DNA from: Dryococelus australis
Lineage: Eukaryota > Arthropoda > Insecta > Phasmatodea > Phasmatidae
Direction of reading: 5' to 3'
Assembly (NCBI GenBank): GCA_029891345.1
Contig: CM057000.1
Span: 126,641,338 to 126,705,337 of the forward strand
DNA length: 64,000 nucleotides
Shown here piece by piece: positions 20,376 through 32,629 of this stretch. The position numbers were made by a program, and so were the translations under genes. The stretch's first letter is position 1. Each line of letters opens with the position of its first letter. The notes beneath the pieces are model-generated. The model was not told the origin of the DNA and made no database searches. It was given only the letters and a program-made list of their open reading frames with translations.

Positions 20376-20629
20376 AAAATCTATGCGAAGCTAGCCGAGA
20401 TGATTCACCTTTCACGCCAGCTGCTGTCTAACTAAACCTCTCAGCTTACCTCCCTAGTGCTTATAATATACGAGTGTACAAGCCCTAGGGCACCATATTG
20501 GCTTTGAACCCATCGTACTACACCATTAATACATTGTGCAGACACCAATCCACCCAATCACAGAGCTTCCTTGTGATTTCAGCTATCCAATCACATGCAC
20601 ACATTGAAACGTCACATATGGGAGTCAGT

Positions 20630-20822
20630 ATCTGACGCCAAAATTACTCATAATGACCCTTACATGACCCCTAATGACCCTTGACCCATAACCCATGACC
20701 CATGGAGCAGGTGGAGCAAGTGGAACAGGTATAGCAGGTGGAGCAGGTAGTGCAAGTGGAGCAGGTGGAGCAGTGGAGCAAATGGAGCAGTTGGAATTGT
20801 GGAGCAGGTGGAGCCAGTCTGT
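20630..20822. repeat. 9-bp minisatellite (GGAGCAGGT) and preceding TGACCC repeats
   Basis: About a dozen variant GGAGCAGGT/GGAGCAAGT units at 20702-20815, preceded by TGACCCTTGACCCATAACCC-like repeats at 20640-20700. The glycine-alanine or proline-alanine frames across it are repeat artefacts. Confidence 0.85.
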
Positions 20823-20924
20823 AGGAGTCAGTCGGCAAGTGTCAGTCAGCAGATTGGTATATTTCGGACTCTTTTTGTGTGTGTGTCGCAAATTAAAATA
20901 AATTCCTCATTAGTGGTCTTACAG

Positions 20925-21350
20925 GATGCATCGAAAACATGGACAATCACTAAATGATCTTCTGCTTTCTGAGTCGAAGTTACAGAATAGAATTTTTGAT
21001 ATAGTTTTGAGCTTCCAAACATTTCCAGTTGCTGTGACTGGGGATGTATGCAAGATGTTCAGACAAATAGTTGTTGATCCCACTGATAGGAAGTACCAGT
21101 GTATTCTTTTGAGAAATTCAGTGCGCGACTCAGTTAGTGTGTACGAGTTAAACACAGTCACATATGGGTTAGCTTTTTCGTCTTATCAAGCCCTCCACAC
21201 CCTGTAGCAACTTGCAACAGATGCGGGCAACACATTTTCTCTGGCTGCTCCTGCTGTACTCAATGATGTCTTTGGCAATTATATAGTTACAGGAGATGCA
21301 ACTGCTGCCGATGCTCAGCTGCTAAAGTCTCAGCTCACTGTACTATTGGT
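20925..21350 (+). pseudogene. BEL/Pao reverse transcriptase relic
   Basis: Reverse transcriptase of a BEL/Pao LTR retrotransposon. Blocks in order are GQSLNDLLL, AVTGDVCKMFRQIVVDP (catalytic Asp of motif A), DRKYQCILLR and YELNTVTYGLAFSSYQAL. A stop at about 21205 is followed by more pol sequence in frame. Where the catalytic Y-x-D-D box should be, the sequence reads DVFGNYIVTG, so both Asp residues of motif C appear to be replaced. The gag, protease and LTRs are not seen. Identification is strong; activity is excluded. Confidence 0.85.
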
Positions 21351-21769
21351 AGTAGGAGGGTTAAAACAACACTAGTGGTACTCGAACCATGAACAGCTCT
21401 TTGATTACCATCGTCATGAAACTGAGAAGTCATCTCGTATGTTTGCTTGTTCTGATTAAGTGAAAGTGTTAGACCTATGATAGGACCCGGTACAGGACCA
21501 CCTTTTGTACAAAGTGGCTGTCTCTGACTTACCAGTGACAAAGCATGGCATACTCTCAATTGCTGCTCGTAATTATGACCCATGTGGATGGGTAACACCA
21601 GTGGCCACATCCAGTAAGATGTTGTTACAAACCTTGTGGACTCAAGGCCTAGGTTGAGATGAGCCAGTTAGAGAAGAGATATCGAGAGTGTGCACATGTT
21701 TTAAGGACTCTTTCCCATCGCTTGTCTAAGGTTCATATGAGAAGATTCGTTCCAGTCCAATAACATAAA

Positions 21770-22120
21770 GTGCAGTTTCATGGTTTTTGCGATGCCAGTG
21801 AGAAGGCATAACCTGTATGTAGTCATTTATGATTGTTGTGTTACAGCTGGTGGTGCCACTGAAGTGCACCTGCTTGTCGCCAAGTCCAGAGTGGTGCCAC
21901 TCAAGACTCTGTCTGGTACAAGGTTAGAAAAGTGTGCAGCAGTTTTGTTATGTAAACTTTGGCAATGTGTTGTGATACTCTATGATTCAAAAGTAGTTAA
22001 CTTGGCATTGCATGCCTGGACAGACTCTACAGTAGTCCTGGCCTGGTTACGATTGTCACCACATAGTTCAAAAACCTTTGTCGCCAACCGAGATCCGGAC
22101 CATTGTACCACCTAGTTCCT
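21770..22120 (+). pseudogene. BEL/Pao RNase H region relic
   Basis: Contains QFHGFCDA-type sequence just before 21790 (in a shifted frame), then YVVIYDCCVTAGGATEV, LVAKSRVVPLKTL and RLEKCAAVLLCKL, and AWTDSTVVLAWLRL. These are typical of the Pao RNase H-like domain that follows the reverse transcriptase; the Asp in WTDST is retained. Several frameshifts and stops separate it from the preceding and following pol domains. Confidence 0.75.
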
Positions 22121-22599
22121 AGAGGCATGTTCCGTCGGATCATAACCCTGCATATGCCGCTTCAGGTGGCTGTCTTACAGACCACATTGTAAACACAATA
22201 TGGTTTTCAGGACCACATTGGCTGTTGTAACCTCATGAGAGCTGGCCTGTGCAACATTCTTGCGAGAGAGTATCTGTTCTCGAATTTAAACCAGTGATGT
22301 CCAATGGCTTGGTGACAAACACCATTAGATGCAGAACTCCGATGACTCTTTTGGCTTGTTGCAGAAATAAACTTTCTTTTCTGAACTTCAAAGAGTCATG
22401 GCACAGATCTTACGAGCAAGAGCAAATTTTCAAAAGTTGCCTCATTCCATTGGCAAGTCGCAAACAACTGATGAGTTCTGCACTGCCCGTAATTAATGTG
22501 TTAAGATGGAGTAAGCAAATTACTTCAGGGAAGAGATTAGAGCCTTGGAAAAGCCAGAATCATGTTCTAAACCCATTAAAGCACTGTGCCATTCTTGAA

Positions 22600-23580
22600 C
22601 TCAAATGTTGTTGCCAGGGTGGGTGGCAGGCTGCATAATGCACCAGTGACTGAAGGAATTAAGCATACCATCCTTCTTCAAAAGCAAAGCAGACTGTCCG
22701 AATTGATTATAATGCATTGTCATGTGACCAACCTGCACACAAGTCCATAAACCACACTGTACCTGACACATCGAGAATACTGGACTATTTCTGCTCACAC
22801 TTTGATTTGTAAGCTCCTTCACAACTGTGTGGCATTTTTTTAAAAGTGAGTGCAGCTTCATCGGCCTCACTGATGGGCGTGTTCCCTGCCTCACGATTCG
22901 CCCAAGGTAGAGTGTTTTGTAATGTTGAAATTGAGTTTGGGGGCCATTCCTTGCTACCCCAGTTAAAGCGAGGAGACCACCCAGAAGGGTTTATCTGTGC
23001 TTGTTTATCTGCATGTTCACTAAGGCTGTGCACCTGACGCTCGGGACAAACCTCTCTGCAGCAGCATTCCTTCCTGTACTGAAGCACTTCGTATTCATTC
23101 GAAGGGCTTCCATTGGAGATATCCTCAGACAATGGGACCAACCTGGTGGGTGCCAGAAACTACCCGAAGGAAGTGTACAAAAGCCTGTTCTGTGGAGAAA
23201 GCCAGAAAAAAATTGTCAGTGAGGCCGGTCAGAGAGAGATAAAGTGGCGGCTCATGCCACCTGCCTGTTCCCACTTTGGTGGCCTCTGGGAGGCGGCGAT
23301 CAAAAGTGTAAACAACACCTGAAATGTGTGATGGGGGCACAGCTGCGTACCTTCAAAGATCTGGGAACTCTGTTTGCGCAGATATCTGCAGTGCATATTC
23401 TCGAAGATCCTCAGACAAGGAGTAGCAGGAAAATTATTTGTATTACAAATTTTATAACTATTCACTAAAAATATTTTTTCAGCCTACATTAGATTCTCTG
23501 TTTTTTACGATGCTATGCCACGGAACCACGCCTTGTGTGAAGTCTCTGTAGAAGACTTCCTGAGGCATCTGATGTAAACG
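22600..23580 (+). pseudogene. BEL/Pao integrase relic
   Basis: Downstream pol sequence broken into short frames. VGGRLHNAPVTEGIKH near 22615-22665 matches the conserved stretch before the integrase zinc-binding region. FTKAVHLTL near 23010, SSDNGTNLVGARN at 23120-23160 (second catalytic Asp) and PPACSHFGGLWEAAIKSV at 23255-23312 (catalytic Glu in WEAA) give the DDE core in order. Frames change at least three times. The end, near 23580, is not marked by a recognisable LTR. Confidence 0.85.
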
Positions 23581-23950
23581 ATGCCTGACGTTCAAATGCA
23601 GAAATAAACTTAATTTATCTTATCCGATGAAGCATTGCTAGTCATCACCTGTCCAATTCTTTTTGTCTCTCTTCGTCCACTGTAACATGGAAAACTTGTG
23701 AGTACGGGTGAGCAGTTGCCTCTTGCGAGCCACTCTGCTCCATATGTTCATTGCATACCGTGTTCATGGCATGAAGTTTCCTGCAGAATGTTTACCCATA
23801 AATTGGTTGTGAAATACATATGATGACATTTTTTGTAACAGTTATTGACTGGAAGAGAATATATTTTCCCTGTACCTGTAGACTAGAAGTTTGTAGATTG
23901 CTGGCGGACCCATAAGACCATATTATTCGACACACCAGCAAATTATGTTA
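23581..23950. other. Retrotransposon 3' flank, no gene
   Basis: No LTR, polypurine tract or open frame could be supported between the integrase relic and the next MITE. Confidence 0.4.
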
Positions 23951-23952
23951 TA

Positions 23953-24365
23953 GTCTGTTCACCGTTATTTGAACAATTTTGAATAGGACCTTTGAAAAAT
24001 GTCACTGCCCTTACCTGCATATATGTTAATGGGTATATTTGAGTGGTATGCATCCATTCAAGTTCGTAACGATAGAGGGAAGGTTGAAATTATTATGTTT
24101 TATTGTTGAACAAATAATGTTTGGTAAACACCTGTAACTACTGAGGTGATTCCTATATCTTAATGTTTTTTAATGCATATAAGTGTTAACAACTTAAAAA
24201 ATTTAGAAGATAATACTTATTTTTTTAACATTTTATTTGACTGATGTGTGAACAAAGAAATCATATCCATAGCAATGTTATGCATATAAGTGGTGGAATA
24301 ATACGCAATATGAATATAAATATATCTTCAGTAAGGCTTTCAGAAGTGCTCAGTTTACAAAGGAC
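23953..24365 (+). mobile_element. MITE family 1, copy D (long subtype)
   Basis: Begins near CTGTTCACCGTTATTTGAAC, carries ACCTGCATATATGTTAATGG and AGTTCGTAACGATAGAGGGA, and ends near GCTTTCAGAAGTGCTCAGTT. The TIRs are more decayed than in copies A and C. Confidence 0.65.
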
Positions 24366-26215
24366 AACCTTTATTTCTTTTCATTTTTTTCCACTATGGT
24401 CTTTCGTACGCCCAAAATGCGATTGTTCTTTCTTGCCAATCATAACCAATCTGATTTGCGCGCGATTCTCCATAAATGTAAAGACACATTCACTGCTATG
24501 CACCACCTCTTCAAAATATACAAGTGCTGCAGGACACTGTGCATGTATTACAATCCCGATCACCCTTGCGAAATGCTGTCTACAGGACCCTGAAACTACT
24601 ACCTTCTTATATATGCAAGATGAGTAATGTTTGTCCATGGAGCTTGTATACATAAACATATTGAGAAACTGTATGTGTATGTAGGTACTGATTAGGCTTC
24701 AAATCGCATCACCTTTGAAGTTCCATGTAAGTGCATATTACTACTGTCATGAGTGTCCCAACATCGGTGAAGACGAAGACAATAATATTAACAGCAGCTG
24801 CTACTGAAAAAAGCACTGTAAGAGATGAAGCAAATAGACAACACCGGCAAAATTAATACCGGTATAAGCCTTTGGGCCATAAATCCAGTTATAACACGAT
24901 GCAGGAGCTATAAGGGGGACACGTACCAGTACTATATTGTGGAGAAATGAAATGTGATCAGTGCTTCGTATCCAGAACCAAAGTGCAATAATCGATTGGT
25001 AATTGACATCAAACAATAGTTACTCGCACCCAGGAGCGTGTTGTGTTGGCAGAGAATTATAACAGTTTTAGAGAGTGATACAGTCCTGATACTTTTCTCA
25101 CTTTTGCCCAATATTATGGGAGATAAGTACTTATAGGTTGTAAAAATTGCAGGAAACAGGATTTCATGAAAGATTATATAATTTTAATACAGAAATTAAA
25201 ACATTAACTCTTATCTATACTACATTGAGCGGTACTGGCATGATGCTGCTGTCAGTAGGATGTAGTACGCCTCGGACCTGGATAAATGCACCTATTCGTT
25301 TCGGAAGGATGTCTTGCAGCCATTAAATCCTCGATATCAATGTGTATCGGTACCGGATTGGCGTTAACGCACGAGCTGATCCAACATACTCTTGATTCTA
25401 TCAGGGATAGATCGTGGGGATTACATTGATCACGAGATTAATTCAAGATGTGAGAAGTACTTGAGAGGCAGGTTTCATGTGGACGAGTGTTGTTCTGTTG
25501 AAAGACTGTTCCAGGGTGCTTTGTCAAGAGGTATTATCATATTAAGTTATACACGAGGACTCAGCATTTCACTGACGTTCTGCAGTTCCTTCAGGCTGCT
25601 GTAATTACGCCCAGATGTGACCTGAAAACATACATTTATGTCTCCGTATATCATGATGGCAGGAGTAATGCTGGAATTTTTCTCTACAAATTGGGAGGAG
25701 GTGTCAAATCTCTTCCGTGCCACCATACTCTGAAACCATGGCCATCCATGGTGATTCAGAGACGATATTCATCAATGAACGTGATGCGATAATTCTCGTC
25801 ATCACTCCATGCATGCCGGTTACAGTACCTTCTCGAATGCCATCGTCTTTGATATGGTGTTAAGAGCAGCCTACACATACATAATGAACCAAAATAATTA
25901 CCATGATTTAAAATTATTATATCTTTGTAAGGAATCTCTACAGAACCCAGATTTGGCTCGTAAATGCATATACGTATAACATTTTATAGCAGGCAATTTG
26001 TTTAACGTACCACATTAATACGATTGAGTTTCAGATTACAATTCAACTCCTTGGAGCATGGCCCCTGCTGATTCAGTAAAAGAATAGCACCAATGCAGGG
26101 AAAGATGCTGTGTTTTGTGTTTCTGGCTGAGATGAAATCGTCAAAGTGCCGCGAAATTTCATAAGTAAGCACGCGAGGTAGTCACAGAATGTCAATTTGC
26201 GAACGTTAATTTACA
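24366..26215. other. Anonymous sequence with short open frames
   Basis: Open frames include 24244-24627 (+), 24659-24381 (-) and 25392-25604 (+). None has a recognised domain, and their overlaps suggest chance. The stretch 25390-25620 has more balanced codon-like composition and could be an unrecognised element fragment. Confidence 0.35.
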
Positions 26216-26219
26216 ATTA

Positions 26220-26435
26220 TTGCAGCAAACGCCATTTTCTGATGAAGTCACGCTTTTGTGCAGGGTTTTTAATAAGCACAATGCATATATTTTGGGATCG
26301 GAAAAGCCGCAAATTGTACAGGCCGTTCATAATCTTCTTGTTAAAAATGGTACACTTATTTGTTCGGATATCTGGTGGAGGTACGAATATTACCCACAGT
26401 CTGCTCAGATGTTGATGGTAATTCACTGCTTTTTT
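26220..26435 (+). pseudogene. Tc1/mariner-superfamily transposase fragment
   Basis: The plus-strand open stretch reads FSDEVTLLCRVFNKHNAY then ILGSEKPQIVQAVHN. It resembles the segment around the first catalytic Asp of an insect Tc1/mariner-like transposase group in which a D-E-x-T block is followed by FNxHN and a short ENPH-like motif. Only this part is present. The call rests on recalled resemblance over about 40 residues. Confidence 0.4.
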
Positions 26436-27300
26436 CCTTCATGAAACTTGCCTGTAGCCAAAAATTTTTCATCTGTGACTATATCAACTTGACACCCAGA
26501 AGCTACTTCCCATACTTATTTCGTTACGCTTTGGCTGGCGACCTCGTCTCAGCTAGCAACATAACACACTGTAAATTTTCCTGCACTGAAACCATTTTAC
26601 TATAGTCAATTCATTGTTAGTTCAAACTTTTCTGAAGCCCTGCTAAAGTTCTACCTGCAGGATATTTCTCCTCCTCATGCAAGTAAAGCATAAGTCTAGA
26701 AAGTTACACCAAAGGGACAGTACGAGTAAACCGTAATGGCTATTCTATTTTATCGCAGCGTTCTTAGGGATCACACCCTATCATTGCAGGTGTCCCAGCT
26801 TAGCACATGAGTTAACCAGATCCATAGTCCTGACCTGATTCACAAGTACAGCCAAGAACACCCTACCACAAGGTTCTGAGACCCTCGTCGTCAGATAACA
26901 AGCGTGTGATCTGGCCAAGGTTCTACCCATGTAGTATGTGTCTCTCTAGGGCACAACCGGAGTGGGTCCACCCACCACCCGGCCTTTCTTTGAGAGGGGG
27001 AATTTCTCCAGACCTTCTTCAGCATACGGATTTAACCAAAGGGACAACGCATCGCATACGCACGCGCTCAATTTGATAATATTTTGCACGAGAACTATTT
27101 CTTATTAGGCATTACCAATGCACCCATTTTCGCCATGTTTTTATTCATATTAATTACAGTTGAAATATTATAACTTATATATAACATATAAGTGCACATT
27201 CAATTTAGTAACAAATAAGACACACACATGTTAAAAGAGATACAAAATGCTTGTGATATATTTAGGAAATAACCAATAACCAATGCCGTCTTACATGGGA
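26436..27300. other. Anonymous sequence, one GC-richer block
   Basis: The interval 26755-27020 is GC-richer (ACCCACCACCCGGCC, GAGAGGGGGAATTTC) without an open frame. It could be the tail of an unrecognised retroelement. The rest is AT-rich. Confidence 0.35.
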
Positions 27301-27306
27301 TGGTTT

Positions 27307-27845
27307 CTAAAAGGGCTGATTCAATACGTTTGAAGAAATCGCGAATACATTATAACTCAGCAGCAGCTGCGCTCCAAGTGACGGAATTGTGATCTGCAAC
27401 AAAACCACATGCAATAAATCTTTATGATTACATGTATTTTTGAACAAAATCTGGTTTGTTGTAGCAGACTTCATTTCAAAGCAATACTCGTTTAAAACAT
27501 TAGAAATTATTTTAGGACAGCGCTGAACCCGTAGTATGGCTGATGCTAGTCGCCGAGAAATGGTACGCGATGACATGGGTGTAGTAGATATCAGTAACTC
27601 TGTCCGAAGGCAGGCGCCAATGTCATAAAGTCGAGTAATGCTTGGCGCATTTTACAGCAATGCTTACTTTGTGTTACTGTTTCTATCATGGTCGACCGAA
27701 ACCTCAATGACGTTTGTGGGTGTGCCTTAACGTATTCATTGGTCCCACTCTGACATTGGAATGCTCCGCTGGCCTGGCAGTTGCACGATATGTCCTCTGG
27801 GCTTAATGCAGACCCCACAATGCAACCCCCGTAAAACTCTTTCAA
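27307..27845 (-). other. Possible decayed coding region of unknown type
   Basis: Two minus-strand frames, 27845-27591 (Cys-rich start, then RFRSTMIETVTQSKHCCKM) and 27576-27307 (SRTISRRLASAIL), follow one another with a frame change near 27580. They could be two halves of one decayed gene or element. No domain is recognised. Confidence 0.2.
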
Positions 27846-28014
27846 GTGCTTTTAGTGCTCTCTAATGCGTCTACGCAAAATACAGTGTATTCGGCGACTC
27901 GCTCACAGTTTGGCTAACTGTCTGATGATCTGCGCAACCTTTAATACACTATCTTTGAAAACTTCATTGATTTCAGTAGAAGGATTTGGCAGCTCTTAAC
28001 AACTAGGGCTTGAG

Positions 28015-28223
28015 ATCTGATGAGGGTGAAATGAGGTGAGAATGGAGCAGCACCGTAATGCAAGGGCGTGTGAAGCGGGAGATCCCTGAGAAAACCCGCC
28101 GACCAGCGGTATCATCCGGCACGATTATCACTTACAAAAATTCGGGATTGGCACTGTCGGGGATTGAACCCGGCTCGCCTTGGTAGGAGGTGAACAGTTT
28201 AATCGCTCTGTCACCGCAGCCAC
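28015..28223 (-). repeat. tRNA-derived SINE
   Basis: On the minus strand it starts GTGGCTGCGGTGACAGAGCG (A-box-like, from 28223) and reaches GGTTCAATCC (B box, 28170-28161). A body with GGGTTTTCTCAGGGATCTCC-type sequence follows. The body matches the relic at 16665-16856. It is a pol III-type SINE with a tRNA-related head. Confidence 0.7.
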
Positions 28224-28335
28224 TTATAAATTCGTGGAACGATTAAAGTACCTTAGTGGCCATACTAATTTAACAATGTTATTGTAACAATAATAATATA
28301 CAGATACAGTGATGGTATGCTAGTGTTACAAATTA

Positions 28336-28928
28336 AGCTGTTTTCACAACAGAGCGTAGCGACGCATCGTATCGAGCATCAGCCAATCAGAGCCTTGACG
28401 CTAGCGTCGAGCGTCGAGAACATTGCACGAGCGACGAGCATTGGTTCTGACGCTCGTCGCCAGCGTCGGGGAATAAGAAGAATAACATTTCTGTACTTAA
28501 ACTGGCGAGAAAATGAGATATAGAACTGAAAACATACATAAACGGTTTGCACATACGCTGATTGGAGTCCAAATTTATGTCAATTTTACCTACCTTTAGG
28601 GAAAATATATATATATATATATATTTCCCGATGACTGGAGAGTCAGTCATGTTCTACGACATAATTTTGAATTTTAATATAATACTTTTATTAAACAAGA
28701 GTGTATATCACAAAAAAATAACTATTTTACTAACTAAATGGTAAGAAACTTCACTGCATTTCGTTCGTTTTAAGCATTTCGCTGTAAGCTTCCTTGCAGG
28801 ATAACACATGGCTGCACGGTTTGTGTCGCCGGCGGCCGGCGTCAGAAAATCGCTCTATTGTGAAGAGACACACAACGCTCGTCGCTTGCTGCAAGTGTCG
28901 GACGCGATGCTCTATTGTGAATACCGCT
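28336..28928. mobile_element. PIF/Harbinger-type non-autonomous element
   Basis: TIRs are AGCTGTTTTCACAACAGAGC at the left and, on the complementary strand at the right, AGCGGTATTCACAATAGAGC. It is flanked on both sides by TTA (28333-28335 and 28929-28931). A 3-bp T-rich duplication and this TIR style fit PIF/Harbinger. The ends are rich in GCGTCG motifs and the middle holds (TA)n at about 28606-28622. No transposase is present. Confidence 0.65.
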
Positions 28929-28931
28929 TTA

Positions 28932-30605
28932 CGTACAACAAGGGCTATTTCTTCTGAGTGCTACTTTTTTGACTGTTAGTGTATACACATGTAAGTGTTA
29001 CGTCCAGCATAATAAATTACACATTTTAATGGGTAATCCCTGTTTTTATTGTACATTGGTTTCTAATACAAAATGAAAATTGTTTTATTACATCTTTTAT
29101 GAATATTTTTATAAAATTTCTTAGGAAGTTTTATTTTACTGTATCATTGCACTGATCAGAAATAGAAATCGGCCCATTATTTACTCTTCTGCCCAGGCCA
29201 CAATAAACAAGATTGAATTTTTCTAAGTTCCATTTTACTATGCTCTTTCCTGACTGTTCTAGTTTCCAGTACCTTTTCGTTTCTCCTGATTCTAGCTATC
29301 TCACTCATGATAAATGAGATGGCATGTATTCCATTTATTCATGTTCGCTTTGTATGTTCCACTGAACGTTACTTCCTTTTTTTATCTTATTACTTATCCA
29401 GATAAAATTGACAATTTCTCTCTTGTTTAGTCCCTTGCACACTAGTTGTTTTTCACATGTGAATTCCCGTAAAAAAAATTTTATGCCCCTTATTTATTTT
29501 ATTTCGGAGATTTTTATCCAACTGCTATTTTGTACGAATGTTTTTTGTTTATTTCATAAAAACGCCAAAAGAATTTGATGCGACATTGATATATTTAAAT
29601 CATAATCTTGGGGTAGTATTTTATTCACTATAAATTGAATTATTTTCATATTTTGACTGGCGAATCAGTGAACCACGTTTACAAACACACAGCAGCAGAG
29701 TGGGTAGTTAATATATGAACTTAAAAAAATACCAGTGTTGAACGCTTCATTTTAATGTCTTCAGTGATTAAGTTTTCATAAATAATTATGCTTCCCAAGA
29801 TTCTTGCATTGTATTTAGTTTCCATGAACTCGAGTTTTGAGTGAAGAGCTAAACATCTCGGGCTGAACACATTGAATAGCAATCTGTAAAGCTGTCGGGA
29901 CCTTGACGTGTCCGAAACGCAAACCCTCTGTAGTCTAATATGAATTCCATGATACTTTAATTGCTCGTCAAATTAGCCGCACTTTTACATGGAAATCGAT
30001 ACCACTCTCAGCAAAAATAACTACATCTGTACATGTCAGTAAAAAGCAAAACTGGTCCAGAAACCCAGCTTGAAATACAAAGAAACAAAAAACGCAACAT
30101 GTCTACATTGGTGACTAGCAAATTGGTGGACATCGTCAAATCGCAGACTCAGTAACGCGGTCGTCACCGTATGCAATAGAACTCTGACGGAGGCTAGAGA
30201 ATATGTTCTGCTTCCCGATGTCTGATGCGATAGTGCATAATAATGTGTTCACATAACCAATGTTTCAAAAAATAAAATAAAATTGGAATTTTATTTTTTT
30301 ACTTGCGCATCCAGATTAATGTGAGATGGAGAGCATTTGTTGCTCAAGAATTTAAAAAATAAAAGATATCATGCGCTATATCTAGAAAACATTTCCCTGG
30401 GCTGACAGAAGTCCTTCTACTAAAGAAATAAAAAGTGACCAACTACAAGAAAATCATTTCCGTTCAAGAAAAACTACTGATTACTTCAAGGAACGTTTTG
30501 ATTTTATAAACAGAAATCATATACCTTTAATACGGATTATTTCCTTAAAAATAAATTCTTCAGTTGTCTTGTACCATTTGATTACACCAATTTAATGCGA
30601 ATGTC
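28932..30605. other. AT-rich anonymous sequence
   Basis: No gene, TIR or tandem repeat is recognised. Confidence 0.5.
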
Positions 30606-30686
30606 ACCACTTTGTTTGGGGTGATTGTAGACTTGGAGGAACACTTTCATGCAGTTGTACATATTCCAAATGAATTTTTCCATTTT

Positions 30687-31203
30687 TCAGATATTTTTAT
30701 AATTGGATGTTTTGTTGAGAGTGATTGTGGTGGTTTTATTTTGCCTCAACATTTTGTTCTGACCTTGTATCTGACCTGCGTCCTTCTGGATAGACTTAAT
30801 GGCTGTCCGCTCGTACTTGGCAAGTCTAGTAATAGACAGAATACGAAATGAGTTCTTAGTCTGTGGAGTACGAAGGTCTGCTCTCTGAAAATGTCTACTG
30901 CAGTTTATCAGTCTGACACTTCCCCTCGACTTCTCTTCTTTAAACTCCAGATAACATTTTTTTTTCTTTGACGGGATGTTCGTTAGTTGTGAACCCGAGG
31001 GGGATAGTCTGTGGATGAGCAGCTGAAGATGCAGTAGACTGCGTTTTGAAGTCTTCATTATCATCGCCGTCAGTTGCACGAAATACTTCCTTCAATTTCC
31101 TCGGTCTGACGTTCGTATAACGAAGGTTGGTTTTCCGTAACAAGTTGGACCAGAAAATGCCGCACGTAGCTCGAAGAGAAGGGCTCCTTTCTCTCGCTAC
31201 CAC
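30687..31203 (-). other. Possible decayed or frameshifted coding region, unknown
   Basis: A minus-strand frame from 31203 (NLLRKTNLRYTNVRPRKL, then VFRATDGDDNEDF) runs to a stop at 30940. A second frame overlapping a poly-A run (KKKK near 30960) continues with YLEFKEEKSRGSVRLINC and is open to 30687. A one-base slip at the A run would join them into about 170 codons of unremarkable, lysine-rich composition. No domain is recognised. It may be a processed pseudogene or chance. Confidence 0.25.
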
Positions 31204-31636
31204 TCGGATCGGAATTAAGATTTCTCCTTAAAATGACGTCGATGTCCCTTTACATCTCTTCGAATTTAATAACTCAAACAGTTAAAAAAACGTACTGCTA
31301 TGTACGAGCACGTATTTATTCAGACAGCATTTTACAACTGTATAAAAGACTGTTAAATCAATCATTAGAGTTAAAGTGGACCAAGGACAAACATAATACA
31401 AAAAAATCTAAAGTAGTTAATAGGAAAACGAACTGAAGGAGACAGTAAAAAATGTACTAAAGTTTTGAAGAGATAAAGGGAACTGATCTCTACAAAATCT
31501 ATTTTCTTTCTTTTTTTATTTGTCGTTCCGTTTCATTTTGAGGTCAGTCAATTTTGACTTCCAGTTCATTTTATTTTTTAGGTTTCCTACGTTCCGCGCA
31601 AGCAATCCTCGTGTTCTCCATAAAAAGAAACGAAAA
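31204..31636. other. AT-rich flank of the 87-bp array
   Basis: Short open frames only; nothing recognised. Confidence 0.4.
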
Positions 31637-32249
31637 ATAAAAGCTAAGAAGAAAACCAATAGCTCGGATATCAGGGAAACCACGGATAATCGTGAGTTCT
31701 TTGATTGAAATCAAGATACGTAAATAAAAGCTAAGAAGAAAACCAATAGCTCGGATATCAGGGAAACCACGGATAATCGTGAGTTCTTTGATTGAAATCA
31801 AGATACGTAAATAAAAGCTAAGAAGAAAACCAATAGCTCGGATATCAGGGAAACCACGGATAATCGTGAGTTCTTTGATTGAAATCAAGATACGTAAATA
31901 AAAGCTAAGAAGAAAACCAATAGCTCGGATATCAGGGAAACCACGGATAATCGTGAGTTCTTTGATTGAAATCAAGATACGTAAATAAAAGCTAAGAAGA
32001 AAACCAATAGCTCGGATATCAGGGAAACCACGGATAATCGTGAGTTCTTTGATTGAAATCAAGATACGTAAATAAAAGCTAAGAAGAAAACCAATAGCTC
32101 GGATATCAGGGAAACCACGGATAATCGTGAGTTCTTTGATTGAAATCAAGATACGTAAATAAAAGCTAAGAAGAAAACCAATAGCTCGGATATCAGGGAA
32201 ACCACGGATAATCGTGAGTTCTTTGATTGAAATCAAGATACGTAAATAA
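31637..32249. repeat. Tandem array, 87-bp unit, about 7 copies
   Basis: The unit starts ATAAAAGCTAAGAAGAAAAC and includes GGATATCAGGGAAACCACGG and ATTGAAATCAAGATACG. The period is exactly 87 bp (31637 to 31724), and by eye the copies look identical. Since 87 is 29 codons and one minus-strand frame lacks stops, a 221-codon repetitive frame (32236-31571) results, with a hydrophobic 29-residue unit. There is no sign that it is a gene. Confidence 0.95.
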
Positions 32250-32629
32250 TGGAAGAAGTTCGATGTAGAATCGTCTATAAATATAATAATTTTTGTGTCT
32301 CCTCTGCATCGGCAAATACCGCCATATCTATCGGGTAAGTGCTAAAAAAAAAAAAAATTGATTAAACAAAATATTCTTCTTTTTATAGTATTCGTTTATT
32401 TGGTAGGAGTGTATTATTACCTCGATAATGTCATGCCATTTTACTCGTGGAAAGAGTACCATTTAAAAGTTGTCAACAAATGCTACAAAGCGATTTGGAA
32501 CGCCCCACATGAAAAGTGAGTGCGAATGCCGGAAAACACCCGTTTGAATGAAATGTTACGTCGATATAAATCTCTTAAAAATCTGTCATATTATGTCGGA
32601 TCGCTTGATAAAAAGTGTATTCGTTGTGG
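32250..32629. other. AT-rich anonymous sequence
   Basis: Contains a poly-A run near 32345. No gene is seen. Confidence 0.45.
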
